NCBI GenBank assembly: GCA_018902385.1 | Contig: JABSSW010000037.1 | Span: 1-64,000, forward strand | Reading direction: 5' to 3' | DNA from: Physcia stellaris | Taxonomy: Eukaryota > Ascomycota > Lecanoromycetes > Caliciales > Physciaceae | DNA: 64,000 nt | In this document: positions 11,038 to 22,454 of the stretch, piece after piece | Layout: each line of letters begins with the position of its first letter | Numbering within the stretch: position 1 is the first letter of the stretch | Program-made: the position numbers and the translations under genes | The notes under the pieces: generated by a model | The model's database searches: none | What the model was told of the DNA's origin: nothing | Seen by the model: the letters and a program-made list of their open reading frames with translations, nothing else

Positions 11038-13563
11038 CTATCCGAGAATCTCCTCCTCGTGATCCTGCACCGCCTTGAAGCACGCTTCTCTTGCGTTCCT
11101 CGCTGTCTCCTCTTGTTTTTCCGCCGCCTCGTTCTCTTCATGCACTTCCTTAAGTACGGCGAGCGCGGTTCCGTAATCAGCAAGGGTGTTAACCGCACCT
11201 TTGGCCGCGAGCCTCGACTCTCTATCTCTAGTCTGTGATCTAGCCATTTCGACGACCGCACTGGAGCCGCGGCGGCTGGGGTTAGTGCTGAGAGCGATGC
11301 CTGACTGCCGATTGGCCTCGATTTCCTTGATAGCTATGGCCATGGAATGAGGTGGATGGGGTGATAGGCTGTTAACGTGTTTCATAAAGTCAGGCTGCTT
11401 CTCCCAGGAGACAGAAATGGGGTGGGCCGGGATATTGATGGGAATACTGCTTGACCTTGGAAATTCATTCGCCCAGTCGACGGTCTTCTTTTCCGACTGG
11501 CGTTGGCAGATGTCCTGGGGGTTTGCTGGGTTGGTCAAAATTGACCGAAGAGGAGGTGAATTTTCTTCAGGGGATGGAACCTTGGTTGAGTCTCCTCTTT
11601 CAGGTAAAGATCCCATGTAGTAATCTAAAATGGAGGACGTGCTAGAGGATTCCACATTCTCCTTACGATCTATTGGCTTGCTGGAACTATCTTTGAGCAT
11701 TCGTAAAGAGGTTTCAGCTAAAGCTGCCTCCTGGCGCTCCAGCTTTACTGCAGCTCCTCTATTGACTTCATTCTTATTCTGGTTTGCTGATAAGTCTGCT
11801 TTCGATTTGAATCTCGGTCTATATGACTGATCTGGTATCAACTTTGTGTGTTTCTCGCCGACACCTGGCTGATCTATCAATTGAGCTATCCCAGAATGCT
11901 TCGGGGATGGCCTAGGAAGTACAGGTGACCGCCCAAAACATGGTTTCGCTTCTTCGAGCGTTTCATCGAGAACCTCCTCTAAATCATCTTTCTGCTCTAC
12001 GTCTTTGTCTTTAGAGACTGTGCGCTTGTTGCCCAGTAATGCCGAAGCGTTTTGGAATTTCTTTCCTTTATTAGAAAGCTTTCGACTCATCGAGGGCCTT
12101 GGTTTTGCGTTAGTAACAGGTTTGGCTCCAACCATGAGAGCTCTAGCGCGCATAGTCGTTTCGTCCGGCATAGGAGGCTCGTCACGAGCCTCTAGAGCTT
12201 CCAAGTCGGAGTCTTGGAGACCTGAACGACGACCTGGACGAGTTACGTGGCTTGGCTTGGCAGGATTGGTAAACTTGACGTGTTTAGGAATATTCGCCCA
12301 ATCGTGCGGTGGGGCAGGGTATGTATTCTCGAGAGTATACCGCCTTGGATCGTCTTCCTTAGCCTTCTGTGGGGTCCAATAATGGTTTTGAACCAGTCTA
12401 TGGTCGGAGATGCGCCCGAAGGGGTCTAGATAGTCGAAGACCTCGTAAGTCGTTGGATAGAGAAAGGTCTCTGCAATTCTCATGCCATTGTTGAATTCGC
12501 TCGGAAAGCCGCGTACAACTTGGACGCCATCGATGATCTCTGTTTGCGGGGGTAGAAGTCTCTCGTTCATCTCCTTCTCATACTTAACACAGAGGAGGCT
12601 ATGAAAATCAAGGTCAGGATGCCCCTCGATTGACACCCCCTGGCCGAAGCCTCCAACAATGTCAGGAAAGTCTCCCATACGTGCCAGGAGATTTTGCGCG
12701 AGCTTGTCGTACGGTAAGTCCTTGGATACGCAATATCGTCCTCGACCGACCGTCCGAAAGGGCTTCCAGTGAGGGAAGTGCATGATCAAGTTTGGCTCAA
12801 GGGCTTCCTTAATCAGCTTCCGTTGGATTGCTATTGGAGCTTCGTCATAAGTCCTTGCTTCAAGACCTTTCTGTTGCTCTGGGAGGAACCAGTAGCTCTT
12901 TCCCCATGTGCGCAATTGAAAATCAATGGCGTTTTCCTCCCGCTTGTGTGGTGGAGGTATGCGAGAAGGAACAAATGATCCGCGCTGAAAGGAAGATGGT
13001 CTGCTTGGAGCGGGCAGACAGCGGACATCATCGCCAACTCCTGCAAGCAGACGCTCAACATAGTCTCCTTCTTCAGAGGTCGAAGCCAGGACAGGCTTGC
13101 GATTTCGGATACTGTCCAGCAATTCTTTGATCTCTTCGTCGGACTCAGGTTCAGTTGACGCGGTGTCGCGTCTCACCAGAGCGCGCTCCTCTGGAGAGTA
13201 TAATGACGGGGGGGTTGCGCCATCGAGGAGGGTAATGAAGGATGTCGTGCTGGATGATTCGATGCTTCCGTCCACTTGATCACTGCTGCGCTTTTGCAGA
13301 GTCGAATATAGATCTTCTTGCGCTCTCATGCTCAGCTTTCGTAGAGCAAGACCTTGACGAGCAATCTTAGCCTCTTTTGGATTTCTTGATTTGGCTTTCT
13401 GTTCCATGCTCTCAACATATTGGCGGTCTAGAGCTCTCTCATTCCGGATGTCCATCCATTCTAGATTCAAGTCTTAGCAACATCAATTCTAACTATGAAG
13501 TTGAATTCAATACTCACTTGAAGCACCGACTAGCCCAGCTGCCCAGTCTGCATAGGGCGCCAT
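11038..13563 (-). CDS. conserved-looking fungal protein, unknown function (822 aa)
   Basis: The start is in a short first exon (13518-13563) reading MAPYADWAAGLVGAS. A 57-base intron (donor GTGAGT, acceptor ATCTAG) joins it to 11038-13460, giving 822 residues. I do not recognise the family. The N-terminus is basic and helical (WMDIRNERALDRQYVES). The middle (about 180-420) looks folded, with aromatic-rich FGQGVSIEGHPDLDFHSLLC and RISDHRLVQNHYWTPQ. The second half is low-complexity, charged and Ser/Pro-rich, and the C-terminus is Glu-rich coiled-coil-like (EEVHEENEAAEKQEETARNA). There is no signal peptide or membrane segment. The long intact frame and clean intron support a real gene; it is probably an intracellular, partly disordered protein. 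Confidence 0.75.
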
Positions 13564-15181
13564 TTCTACTGAGTCCTCTCACTAGTCTACAATCTGTGAT
13601 GTCCGGCTTGTGATCTGGCAGGGTTTTTGACTTGACGGTTGAAGGATGCAGTCAGAAAAGATGGTGAAGACAGGGGTGATGTAAAGAGAGGCGGGCACGC
13701 CAATGAGTGAATTGTGTTGACCGGCGGATCTGATAAGGCCTTGATTCTTCCACTTCATTCTCAACCCTATCACATGATGAATTGGGATATTCCGAAGCAT
13801 TGGAACCAATCGAAGCAGTGTCATCCTTATCCAACACCATTTTGCGGAATAATGTTAGAGTGGACTGATAAAGGTGTAAAAGGATGAGATTCTGCTCGGG
13901 GAGAACTCAATTGTTGTTACACAATCTTAGCAAAACTTTGCTCATGAGTTGGCTTTTCAAGTGGCGATGACAAGGGTCTATCGCTCCTTCCTGTACTTGT
14001 TGATTTCCTCCTCGGTACAACCCAGTCCCGACCTCAAAATGAAGGGCTCACTCAAGAATACTAGACAGCGCAGGATGTGATGTAGAGGTAACGATGTGAC
14101 GCTGCTTAGGAGCGGAATGGAAGTGTAGATACGCAAGGAGAGCATTATCTGGCTACGAGACCTACCGAAGTGACAATAATGTCCTGTAAAACTCGGTTCA
14201 TAAAGTGTCAAAATAGGCTTAAGATGAGACACGTCGATCTTCATGTAGAGCTGTCCATTGTTTGTGCCACGAGATATTTGCCATGTTAGTTCCACACAAG
14301 GAAGTCCTGGCTGCCACGGAAAGTCCATGATCATCCTCTCGCATGACGCTCCTCAATGTATTGCGGTGAGCTAGTTAGTCACACAACTGAAAGAGGAAGT
14401 GGAAACTTTGCAAGATCTACGTTCGAGCAGTCGAGAAGTAGGATAAGAAATGCGCAAAGGAGGCATGACTTCGCCCACCAAAGACGGATGTCTGACTTAA
14501 GGCCAGCTCGAACCTTGCGTATGGCATAGCTGTTGATTATGGTAACTATTGTACCTGAAGAATATTACGTCAAGCAGAGCAGATTCAAGGAGTGCCGACG
14601 TCAACGCGACAATCAGTAGCTGTAGACTGGGATTCCAACAACTCACGAATGCCTTGTAGCTATGCGGAATTGCCTCATGGTGGTCAGGCTATCTTCTGTT
14701 CATATGAGGTTCTTCGTTTTGAGGCTAAAGAATGGCAAATTATCGCCGTCTTCAACCGTCGAATATTTAGCGCTCTCAGAATCTTTGAAGCATTGGACGA
14801 AGAATGTATCCAGCAGGTCATGCCATGAAAATTTGGGGAATGTCATCATCCACAACAAATTCTTCTGGATTTGTATGTGGCTCAAGTAGTAACGACGTTG
14901 AGCGGTGATGTTATGTCGTCTGATGTTTTGGGTTTAGGGATCAAAACTGCTAGTGCTCTTGGGCTGCAGCCTTACCCGAACGATGCCCCGCCCCGCCCCG
15001 CCCCCACTACTTATCCTAGTGAGCCTAGGTACCTTACGGAGGTACCTTACTACCTTACTCTGGCAGAAGAGGGGTTGCAAGATCTCTATATCGTCTGGAG
15101 TTGATCAGTACCTAAAGCGCTTGCTCCACTACTGCAAGCTCCCACGAGTACCTTAGTCGGGTCAACGTCGAACCAGCAACA
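13564..15181. other. intergenic, 1.6 kb
   Basis: It separates the diverging starts of the 822-residue protein and APS kinase. The longest open frames (13978-14334 minus, 14592-14828 plus) have no recognisable content, and I reject them. A pyrimidine-rich GC-box-like run of CCCCG units lies at 14985-15004. Just downstream, GGTACCTTAC occurs twice (15028-15052) inside a run of ACCTTAC repeats, about 130-190 bases before the APS kinase start; these may be promoter elements. Confidence 0.45.
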
Positions 15182-15931
15182 ATGGCAACGTAGGTACACC
15201 TCCCCTCCTCCCTCTCCTCCTTCTCCCATCTGATATCCTTCCACAGCAACATAACCTGGCACCCGCACTCCCTAACCCACGCCGAGCGCTCCTCCCTCCG
15301 CCGCCAACCCGGCCTGACAATCTGGTTCACAGGCCTCTCCGCCTCGGGAAAATCCACCATCGCCACCGCCCTCGAGCAACACCTTCTCCACTCCTCCTAC
15401 GCCGCCTATCGCCTCGACGGCGACAATATCCGCTTCGGACTGAACAAAGACCTCGGGTTCAGTGAAAAGGATCGCAATGAGAACATCCGTCGCATAGCGG
15501 AGGTCGCGCTGTTGTTTGCCGACAGCTGCACTTTGGCGCTGACGTCGTTCATATCACCCTATAGAGCCGATCGGGCGCTGGCGAGGAAGCTGCATGAGGA
15601 TAGGGGCATTGCGTTTGTGGAGGTGTATGTGCAAATCGCGGTCGAGGAGGCGGAGAGGAGAGATCCGAAAGGGTTGTACAAAAAGGCAAGGGCGGGGGAA
15701 ATTAAGGAGTTCACGGGCGTGAGCGCGCCATATGAGGAGCCGGAGAATGCGGAGATTGTGATTAGGAGCGGGGAGACTGGGGTGGAGGAAGCGTGTAAGC
15801 AGATCTTGCATTATCTTGAGGGAAAAGGCTTGATCGATAGGAGGTTGGTAGAGGGTGTTGCGCAGCAAGAAAGCGTTGCGGAAGAAGTTGGTAGCGGAAA
15901 AGATGTTACTCCAAATAATATGATGGATTGA
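15182..15931 (+). CDS. MET14: adenylyl-sulfate (APS) kinase
   Basis: Phosphorylates adenosine 5'-phosphosulfate at the 3'-OH with ATP to make PAPS, the second step of cytosolic sulfate assimilation. Exon 1 is only 8 bases (15182-15189, ATGGCAAC). After a 57-base intron, exon 2 (15247-15931) completes [16 protein letters not shown], nearly identical to the start of yeast Met14, which fixes the start. Total 230 residues, slightly longer than yeast (about 202) because of an acidic tail. Walker [10 protein letters not shown] is at 32-40, [20 protein letters not shown] at about 60-79, and FISPYRADR and [19 protein letters not shown] follow. All key motifs are intact. It converges on VMA5, 116 bases away. 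Confidence 0.96.
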
Positions 15932-16047
15932 GACCATGAACATGGGTCAAACCTGCTGGTCCTTCGTCTCGCCTATGGTGTAGGAGGGCTGTTTCAGGTA
16001 CGCCAAAGCTCCAGTCACTGCTAATATGTACCACCTGAGGTGAGTGC

Positions 16048-17504
16048 TCAATTGATCTCAAATTCATAACAGACATAAGCTGAGTAGTCGCCGCCATCCC
16101 CTGTGTGTCCTGCAGCCTGCATATCTGCGGACATTGCGGAGTCATCTTTCGTCATGCGACCCTTTTATCGCGTCCAAAGGCATTGCCAGCAAGGTAGGAA
16201 TATGAGTTGTCGAGAGAGGTTCGGACACGTTTCAACAATTTTGGTGTTGTCTAAGGCAAATACATCAGCCGGTGGTACTCAAAAACTCATCGCAAAGTCT
16301 AAGATTCCGATCCTCAATTGGAGCATAGAGGACAATGTACAGATGGAAATGAGCTTGCGACTTACCCTGACCAAGCCACACACAAAACTCAGAGGCAATC
16401 CATACCGCAGTACCGTCTCTACGAAAACCCTGAGGGCGAGTACATGGACCCAGGCCATGACTGCCTCGCCCCAAGCCGTTCTCCCTAATCTTAGAGCTTC
16501 TCCCCACACCTTTTTCTCGTCCTTGGCTACCTTCTCCACCTCTTTCTGCTCCTCTTCCCTTCCGCCCTCTTTGTACTTAAAATCTCTCGGAGTCCACTTA
16601 TGTTCTCTGCATTTATGTATGAATTCTTGGCTTGTCTTCTTAAAGGTCGTTACTGCGTATAGTGTGAATTCCTCGTCGGCGTCTATTTGCGTGGCGGAAC
16701 GAGGAACAACCATTTTGCAAAGGGTCTCGTAGGATTTGATGAAATCTTTGGTGATGGTGTTAGGTACAGCGATAAGGTGGGTTTCGAGGTACTCGGAGTC
16801 ACGGATGATAAGAGAAGGGTCGACGACTGTGGTGAGGGACTTGTTGGAGAGATTGCCTCTGAGAAATGGTTATTTCAGGACTTAGTAATACAAGAAGAGT
16901 GGTATACGTTTGCTTTCTTTGGAGGACGGTGAGAGAGGTTTTGACCTGATTGTACTGATTGTACTTGTTCTTGACGTCGTTATCTATACTGGTGACTTCC
17001 TGATATTCAGAGGTCAGCGTACCAACAGCGCTAGAACCTCGGTTTCTTAGACCTTTTGCAGCATATCTATGAGCTCCCCGATGGACTTGTCTGCCCTATA
17101 TTTGACCTTGTTCCAGTGGAAAGACTTGAGATACTGATCGACTGGCTCTGATCTGGTGTCAGCCATTCTTCTTCATCCTGACGACTTTCTTGATTCGACT
17201 GACTATCGTTGACTGTCTTCTGCTGCGCGATCTTCTCATCGTCCCCCTCTAATATTGTTCGTAATGAGTCCCCAACTTTACTCACAACCCCCTCACACCC
17301 TGACTCGAGCTTGGCTAGCTCATCCGCTTGCTGTACCAAAGCATCGAGAGTCCCAATCTTGAATTCTGGTATCTTGAATGGCACAGTGGTACCGTTGTCG
17401 GTCGTTACGGCGGATCGCAAAGCTGTGAGAGCTTCATCGTGCTCGTTGGCGAGGGTGATATTGGTTGGGAGGGATACGAGGAGGTACTTGACGCCTTTGG
17501 ACAT
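16048..17504 (-). CDS. VMA5: V-type proton ATPase subunit C (apparent frameshift)
   Basis: Subunit C of the cytosolic V1 sector, which bridges V1 stators to V0 and governs reversible assembly of the vacuolar proton pump. Five exons: 17204-17504, 17053-17147, 16908-16999, 16366-16858 and 16048-16250. Junctions give VNDKPVDQYLKSFHW, ELIDMLQKEVTSIDNDVK, LQRKQTGNLSNKS and GLVRTTPKLLKRVRTS, all typical of the family. Exon 4 has HKCREHKWTPRDFKY and WVHVLALRVFVETVLRYGLP. In exon 5 the frame breaks at the A-run at 16163-16166: before it the sequence reads GNAFGRDK and after it GRMTKDDSAMSADMQ, one base out of phase. With one more base the protein is 394 residues, the usual family length (about 392). 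I read this as an assembly indel; a truncated allele is possible. Confidence 0.93.
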
Positions 17505-18032
17505 GCTGCAGCGAGCTCACGAGCAATTCATCCACCTAGATAGCACCAGTAGTTCCCGTATGAGTGCAGAAATCAAGATAGTGGAGGAATATGAGGTTTG
17601 GAAGCGAAAGATGTCCGCAACGACCAATCACGTTCTCATGCATATTCCTTGCTAACCCTAAGCAAAGACAAATCCCCCGAGAGGAATCATCTGGGTACTC
17701 CTTGAGTAGACTCCGTCCTCCACAAGAAGCTTTTTGCTCTTTATGTCTAAATAATTCTTAAGACAAATGCTTCTCGTGAAAGACGCAACATGTTGTTCAG
17801 AAGCTGACAATGCAGCGGTGGTTGGTGAGAAAAAGATTGTCAGTAGTTGTGAATCATTTCGGGGTATCTATCTAGATGGTAAAACAATGTCTATATCTCT
17901 CGTTGCCCTCTAACGCCTTGCTAAAACGATGTAAAATGACGACTATATTCTCCCATATTACAACACGGGATGAGTATGCCTCGACAATTCGGCAACGACG
18001 TTGGATCCTGCATTGGAAATCGAACGCTGGCG
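17505..18032. other. intergenic, VMA5 upstream region
   Basis: No supported gene. It holds the promoter of VMA5 (minus) and the 3' end of the thioesterase gene. Confidence 0.4.
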
Positions 18033-19038
18033 TTAATTCACGATCTTTGCAAGATTCTATATTTTATAATCAGCATTTGAAGTGGACAGACTGAGTAAAA
18101 GAAGATCAGACTCACTGCAGCATATTTTGGTTCCACGAAAAGGCCGGTTGCCTCAACCAAGACCTTTCCGGGCTCTTCTCCTTCGCCTAAAGTCTCAATC
18201 CTCCCCTCTACCCACGCTTTTCGGCCTTCAACCTTGGTAGTCTTCGCCTTCAGTACAACATAAGACCCTGCTTTTGCTGGACTCCGGTAATTGATGGTGA
18301 GACTGGCCGTGACGCCGATCCTATTCGGCAAGGCCGCAAAGCAACATCTAGCAAGACCTTCGTCGACCATGGTTGCCAGCATCCCTCCGTGCACAATCCC
18401 TACGTGCCCGCATAGGTCTGTCCCGAGGTACGTTATGGACACAAATTCGTCCCCTTCGCGAGCAAAGGCTAAAGGCGGTACAGGAATTCTATTCGGACCT
18501 AACAGCGTCCCGGATGTAAGGCTGTGTTGCCGCACATTTGGAGGCATTCGCAGATGGGGTCTGGACTCGGTGAATTCGGGATTTGCACGCAGCTTTTGCG
18601 ACAGAGGATGGTTATTGATGTGCTGATCGATGGCCGCGGTTTTCTCGTCCGTGGTCTTGAAAGCAGCAAGTGACTCGGCATCGGTAGGAAGACTCATTAA
18701 GGATATAGCGGTGGCGAAAGCAGGGGCGGCCGCGATGAAAAACCCAGCGGTGGTGAAGACAACTGAGAGCGCAGATAAGGTGAGAAGTTGACGGAGGCGT
18801 GATTGACGGGCTGTCGAGCCTGGAGAAGCTGTGCGAAGCCTTTGAGTTACTTAAGGAGCAGTTCAGAGGGATTGCAGTATTGACATGCGGTAATACCTAT
18901 TCTTGATGTAACCCAGCGCCTTTGTAGTTGAAAACCAAGCTGCTGAGGTGATCTCTGAATGATTGGGCGCGGGCCTCTGCTACCGCAGAGGTTCCGATAT
19001 CGCGCGAGAGAAGCGGATGTCTGACGTGATAAAGACAT
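18033..19038 (-). CDS. mitochondrial hotdog-fold thioesterase (PaaI/4HBT type)
   Basis: Probable acyl-CoA thioesterase-like protein of mitochondria. Exons 18897-19038, 18116-18828 and 18033-18056 give 292 residues. A downstream ATG at 18697 would give a shorter protein, but the frame is open upstream through a hydrophobic segment (LTLSALSVVFTTAGFFIAAA). It splices cleanly to an Arg/Ser-rich presequence-like exon (MSLSRQTSASLARYRNLCGS, ending RRWVTSRI), so I prefer the long form. The hotdog core is GTDLCGHVGIVHGGMLATMV and GVTASLTINYRSPAKAGSYV, with the conserved HGG turn. The last exon encodes only NLAKIVN. The nearest yeast parallel I can think of is mitochondrial Fmp10; orthology is not shown. 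Confidence 0.85.
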
Positions 19039-19284
19039 GATCGTAACGAGTGACGGCGAGAGGGTAGAATATGGTCAGAGCTGGGTGATGTGAGCACAAA
19101 TGCTCATGAAGCCGGTCCATTATTTGGTGAGACGTTGTATTCGTAGAAGCTCGGTCCGAGGGTCCGGGTACATCTACATTTATGCATTAGGGTTGAACGG
19201 ATTAGGAGTTGGACTGGTCATTCATTATCATTTTGAGTGTGCCAAAGCTTCTAATGCTGGATTGATATTGCTATGACGAGCATC

Positions 19285-22229
19285 TCATTCATCATCGCCC
19301 AGCATATTTGCGTAGTCGTCCGCAGAAGCAAACGTAGGCAGGTTCTTCAGCTTGCGCCTCTTTGCCCGTTTGCCTTTCTTGTCCGTTTCCTGACTCCCCA
19401 GCCTACCGTTGGTGCCTGCTTCCTCTTCAAACACCTTCTCCAAATCTTCAGGAACATCGTCATCACTCGCAACCAGTGCATCTTCCTCTTCCTCAAGATC
19501 CAAACCCCCTTCAGCCTCTGAATAGTCGTCTACTTCTCCGGAGTCTTCTTCGACATCAATGCTGTGGGTATCATCATCATCGATAGACCCGGGGATATCT
19601 GAATCCATTCCTGCATCACTGTCTTCCTCCAGCTCGGGCTGCGAGCGAACAAGAGCCTGCCATATCTCGTCTTCATCTTCCTCGGCATCGCTGCCTTCCG
19701 TAGTCCGCGACCTTTTCTTCTCTTTCTTCTTTCTTGCCTTTTCCTTACCTTTACCCAAGGTGTTGAAGTACTTATGGAAGAAAACTTCGTCAGGTGCGAC
19801 CTTTCCAACATCTTGCCCTAAGAAAGCTTCAGAGTTGACGGGATACTTATTGCGGCTCTTTGATAAAGCAGATACTAGTAGTCCACTGGTATCATCTCCG
19901 ACCATAGGCTGCATTGTTGACGCTCCACGAGATTTTGTTGTAGCTTTGGGATTGCGGTACACGAAGCGATCAAGAAAATGCGTTAAGGTATTCGAAGCCA
20001 GATCTGGCTTGGGTGGCATAGGGTCATGACTGGCTAGTCTCGAGGCGAACAAGGACACCGAGGGATGGAAGTGATTGACAAGCGAAGTCTGCATAGATTT
20101 AGAAAATAGAACAATCCCAAAAGAGTGCACATTACTCAGCAACTTACAACTTCCCAGAAACAGCTGTGCTCAGCATTGCTATGTTGCGGGTCTCGTTTAC
20201 GCCCATCGTATACAATCCGTACATTGCTTCTGTCTCCTATACGGGTTCCATTGACTTTGCGTGATTGCGATGATATCTCGTTTTTATCCTGCACATCTTG
20301 AAAGACTTCCTCTTCGTCACTTTCTCCTTCCTCTGCCCGATCGATAAAGGCTTGTAGGCTTGGAAAGACGCCTTCTAGCTCTCGGACTAGGTAGATGGCA
20401 GCACAAGCAAAAGGTGGCTGATGCATTGGTATTATTTGTAACAAACGTTTCATGAAGGCTTTCACTCGCTTTATGTTAAGGTCGGACCGCAAAGCTTTGA
20501 AGAGCAGATTCAGATAAAGCGCCTGCTTTGACGTTGTGAGCAGTCTAGGGTCTAGTAAAGATTCGTAAAGCGTCTTGTAAAACCGATCCGCCGAAGCAAG
20601 ATGACCTGTAACGAGTTGTTGTATGAGCATCAGTGCTTGTATGCTTGTGTTGAAGTTGGAAGAGTGGGTCACCCTGAACAGCGTGTCTAAGTGCTTCTCG
20701 AATGCCTCGTCGTTGGTGTTTGTATATGGTGTCGCGCGGTTGACGCCCGTCAGAACCGCAGAGATCACTTTTTCACGCAATTGATCATCCGTGGCCGTGC
20801 TTCTCTCCTGCAAAGCCAGTTTCTTCTGAGCTTTCTTACCTGACAGGCCGCCGCCTCCTTGTATCTCTCCCTTTTTGTTGATGGCTATCAGATCCACAGG
20901 GGTGTTTGTAGGCTTCGCTAGAAGCTGAGTAAATAAGCTAAAGTATATATTGAGTAATTGCTTGGTCACATCATCCTGTTTGACGCTCAGGGTAGTCTGG
21001 TTCAAGGTTATAATGGCATAATATTTAGCGTGTAGGCTCTGGCCAGGTCGGAAGAGTAGATCTGATTCGATGGCTGAGATGATGGTAGACTTCATGAGAG
21101 GATGTGGAATCTGGAGTTGCAGGAGATTGTACGACGTTTTAGAAGCTATCTTTTTGTCCGAATCACCCAGTTTGTTGACCAGAAGGCGTAGCAAATTAGC
21201 TTCTTGTTCAGGCTTTTCGCGCAGCAATTGCGATACATAATCAACAGCTTTGCCTCTTGAGAATACGACTTCATCATTACACCAGATTTCGATGATTCTG
21301 ATAACCTCAAAATACGTCGACTTTAACCAGTCTTCATAGGCCCATGAGATAAGATGTACTTCCTTAAGCGGCTTTGGCAACGGACTATCGGCCGTCCAGT
21401 TAGGCTTCGTCTGGGCGAAGACCACAGACAAGCCAGGCTGGTTGGCGAAATGCCTCAACTTCCTGTCCGAAGGCAGTAAAGCGCCAGGCCCAAATAAGTC
21501 TTTCAACGCCCCAAGGACTTCGACAGCTTGGCTTCTACTACGCTTGCCTGCTAGCCCGAGCAGAGTTTCCAGAGCCTTCATATTATGCACTGGAGACTCC
21601 TGGACTGATAAAGTCAGAGCGGAGATCTTGTCCGACAGGGTACCCGAAGACATAATGGTAGAGTAGAATTGATGGGCGGAAGTAGCAGACTTGTTTCGGG
21701 ATCCATACTCATTATTCTCTGCCTCAAGTAGCGCTTTCGCATGAGCATGAATGCGCTCTATAAGATCCAGTGGCAGCCCTTTGACAGGTCCAGCCACAGC
21801 AGGTAAAGACGGCAGCTCAGTGGAATGCCATTCAGACTGGGCAGGGAATTGAGTGTTCCCTCGTCCAGCTTTGATAGTACGGCCTTTTCCCTCATCTGGC
21901 ACGAAGCTTTCCCCTTCGTCTTGTGCATCTTCACTTTCTTGGTCAGAATGTATGACTTTCCCCAATTCTTGAGCAGCTGCCTTCTCAATGCCAAGCTCTT
22001 GAACCAGTCTTTTCAGATCCTGTTGCAATGATTTCTCGGATATCTTGTTCGATTCGGGGTCTTCATACTCTGAGTCTGATGGAGCGCCAGTGATCAAGTC
22101 GTAGTCCTCTTTGCTACCTCCCAATGCGATTATCTCTTTCTCAAGATCGGCGTGCAATACGCCATTTTGTACCTTCCCTTGATCTTTGATGGAGGTCTTC
22201 GTCTGTCCGTCTCTCAGTCTTTTAGGCAT
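19285..22229 (-). CDS. MAK21: ribosome biogenesis protein MAK21/NOC1 (CBF domain)
   Basis: Nucleolar 60S-subunit assembly factor (Noc1-Noc2 complex) that escorts early pre-ribosomes. Exons 20148-22229 and 20088-19285 (donor GTAAGT, acceptor TGCAG) give 961 residues, close to yeast Mak21 (about 1025). The start MPKRLRDGQ at 22229 is the first ATG of the frame. The HEAT-like body and the CBF/Mak21 domain span about 480-730 (THSSNFNTSIQALMLIQQL, DPRLLTTSKQALYLNLLFKA). The junction rebuilds CFWEVTSLVNHFHPSVSLFA, a hallmark of the family. The C-terminal third has very acidic tracts and a Lys-rich stretch (GKEKARKKKEKKRS), usual for nucleolar factors. The gene is divergent from PCP1. Confidence 0.95.
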
Positions 22230-22454
22230 TGCAAGCGTGTTGGCGAGCGATCGCCTCAACCTAAGAGCGATACAAGATATTCAATTGACTGGCGAGACCG
22301 AAGAAGCAGTGTCGGCATTCAGGAAAATATAGCGGAGACATTCCGCTTTCAAATCAGATTGAAATGCTCGCATCATCATCATTAGTATCGCTTGTCGGTA
22401 ACCAAACTACTCCGCTGCACAACCCTGCTGCCTTCTGGCGCATCCAGATGTGAG
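22230..22454. promoter_or_regulatory. divergent promoter MAK21 / PCP1
   Basis: Only 225 bases lie between the two start codons, so both genes must share this interval for transcription initiation. No TATA box stands out. Confidence 0.6.

Noticed and set aside
13978-14334. 118-codon minus-strand frame as a gene
   Set aside because: No motif, no splice context and low-complexity composition; it lies in an intergenic region.
15906-16145. Open frame on the minus strand at the VMA5 3' end as a separate gene
   Set aside because: It overlaps the true last exon of VMA5 in another frame.
18091-18115. 25-base intron at the end of the thioesterase gene
   Set aside because: Too short for fungal splicing; a 59-base intron ending at 18057 has a branch-like GCTGAT and leaves the family-like ending NLAKIVN.
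22230-22454. Upstream extensions of MAK21 (to 22259) and PCP1 (to 22392)
   Set aside because: Both extensions start at TTG; the first ATG in each frame gives a normal N-terminus.
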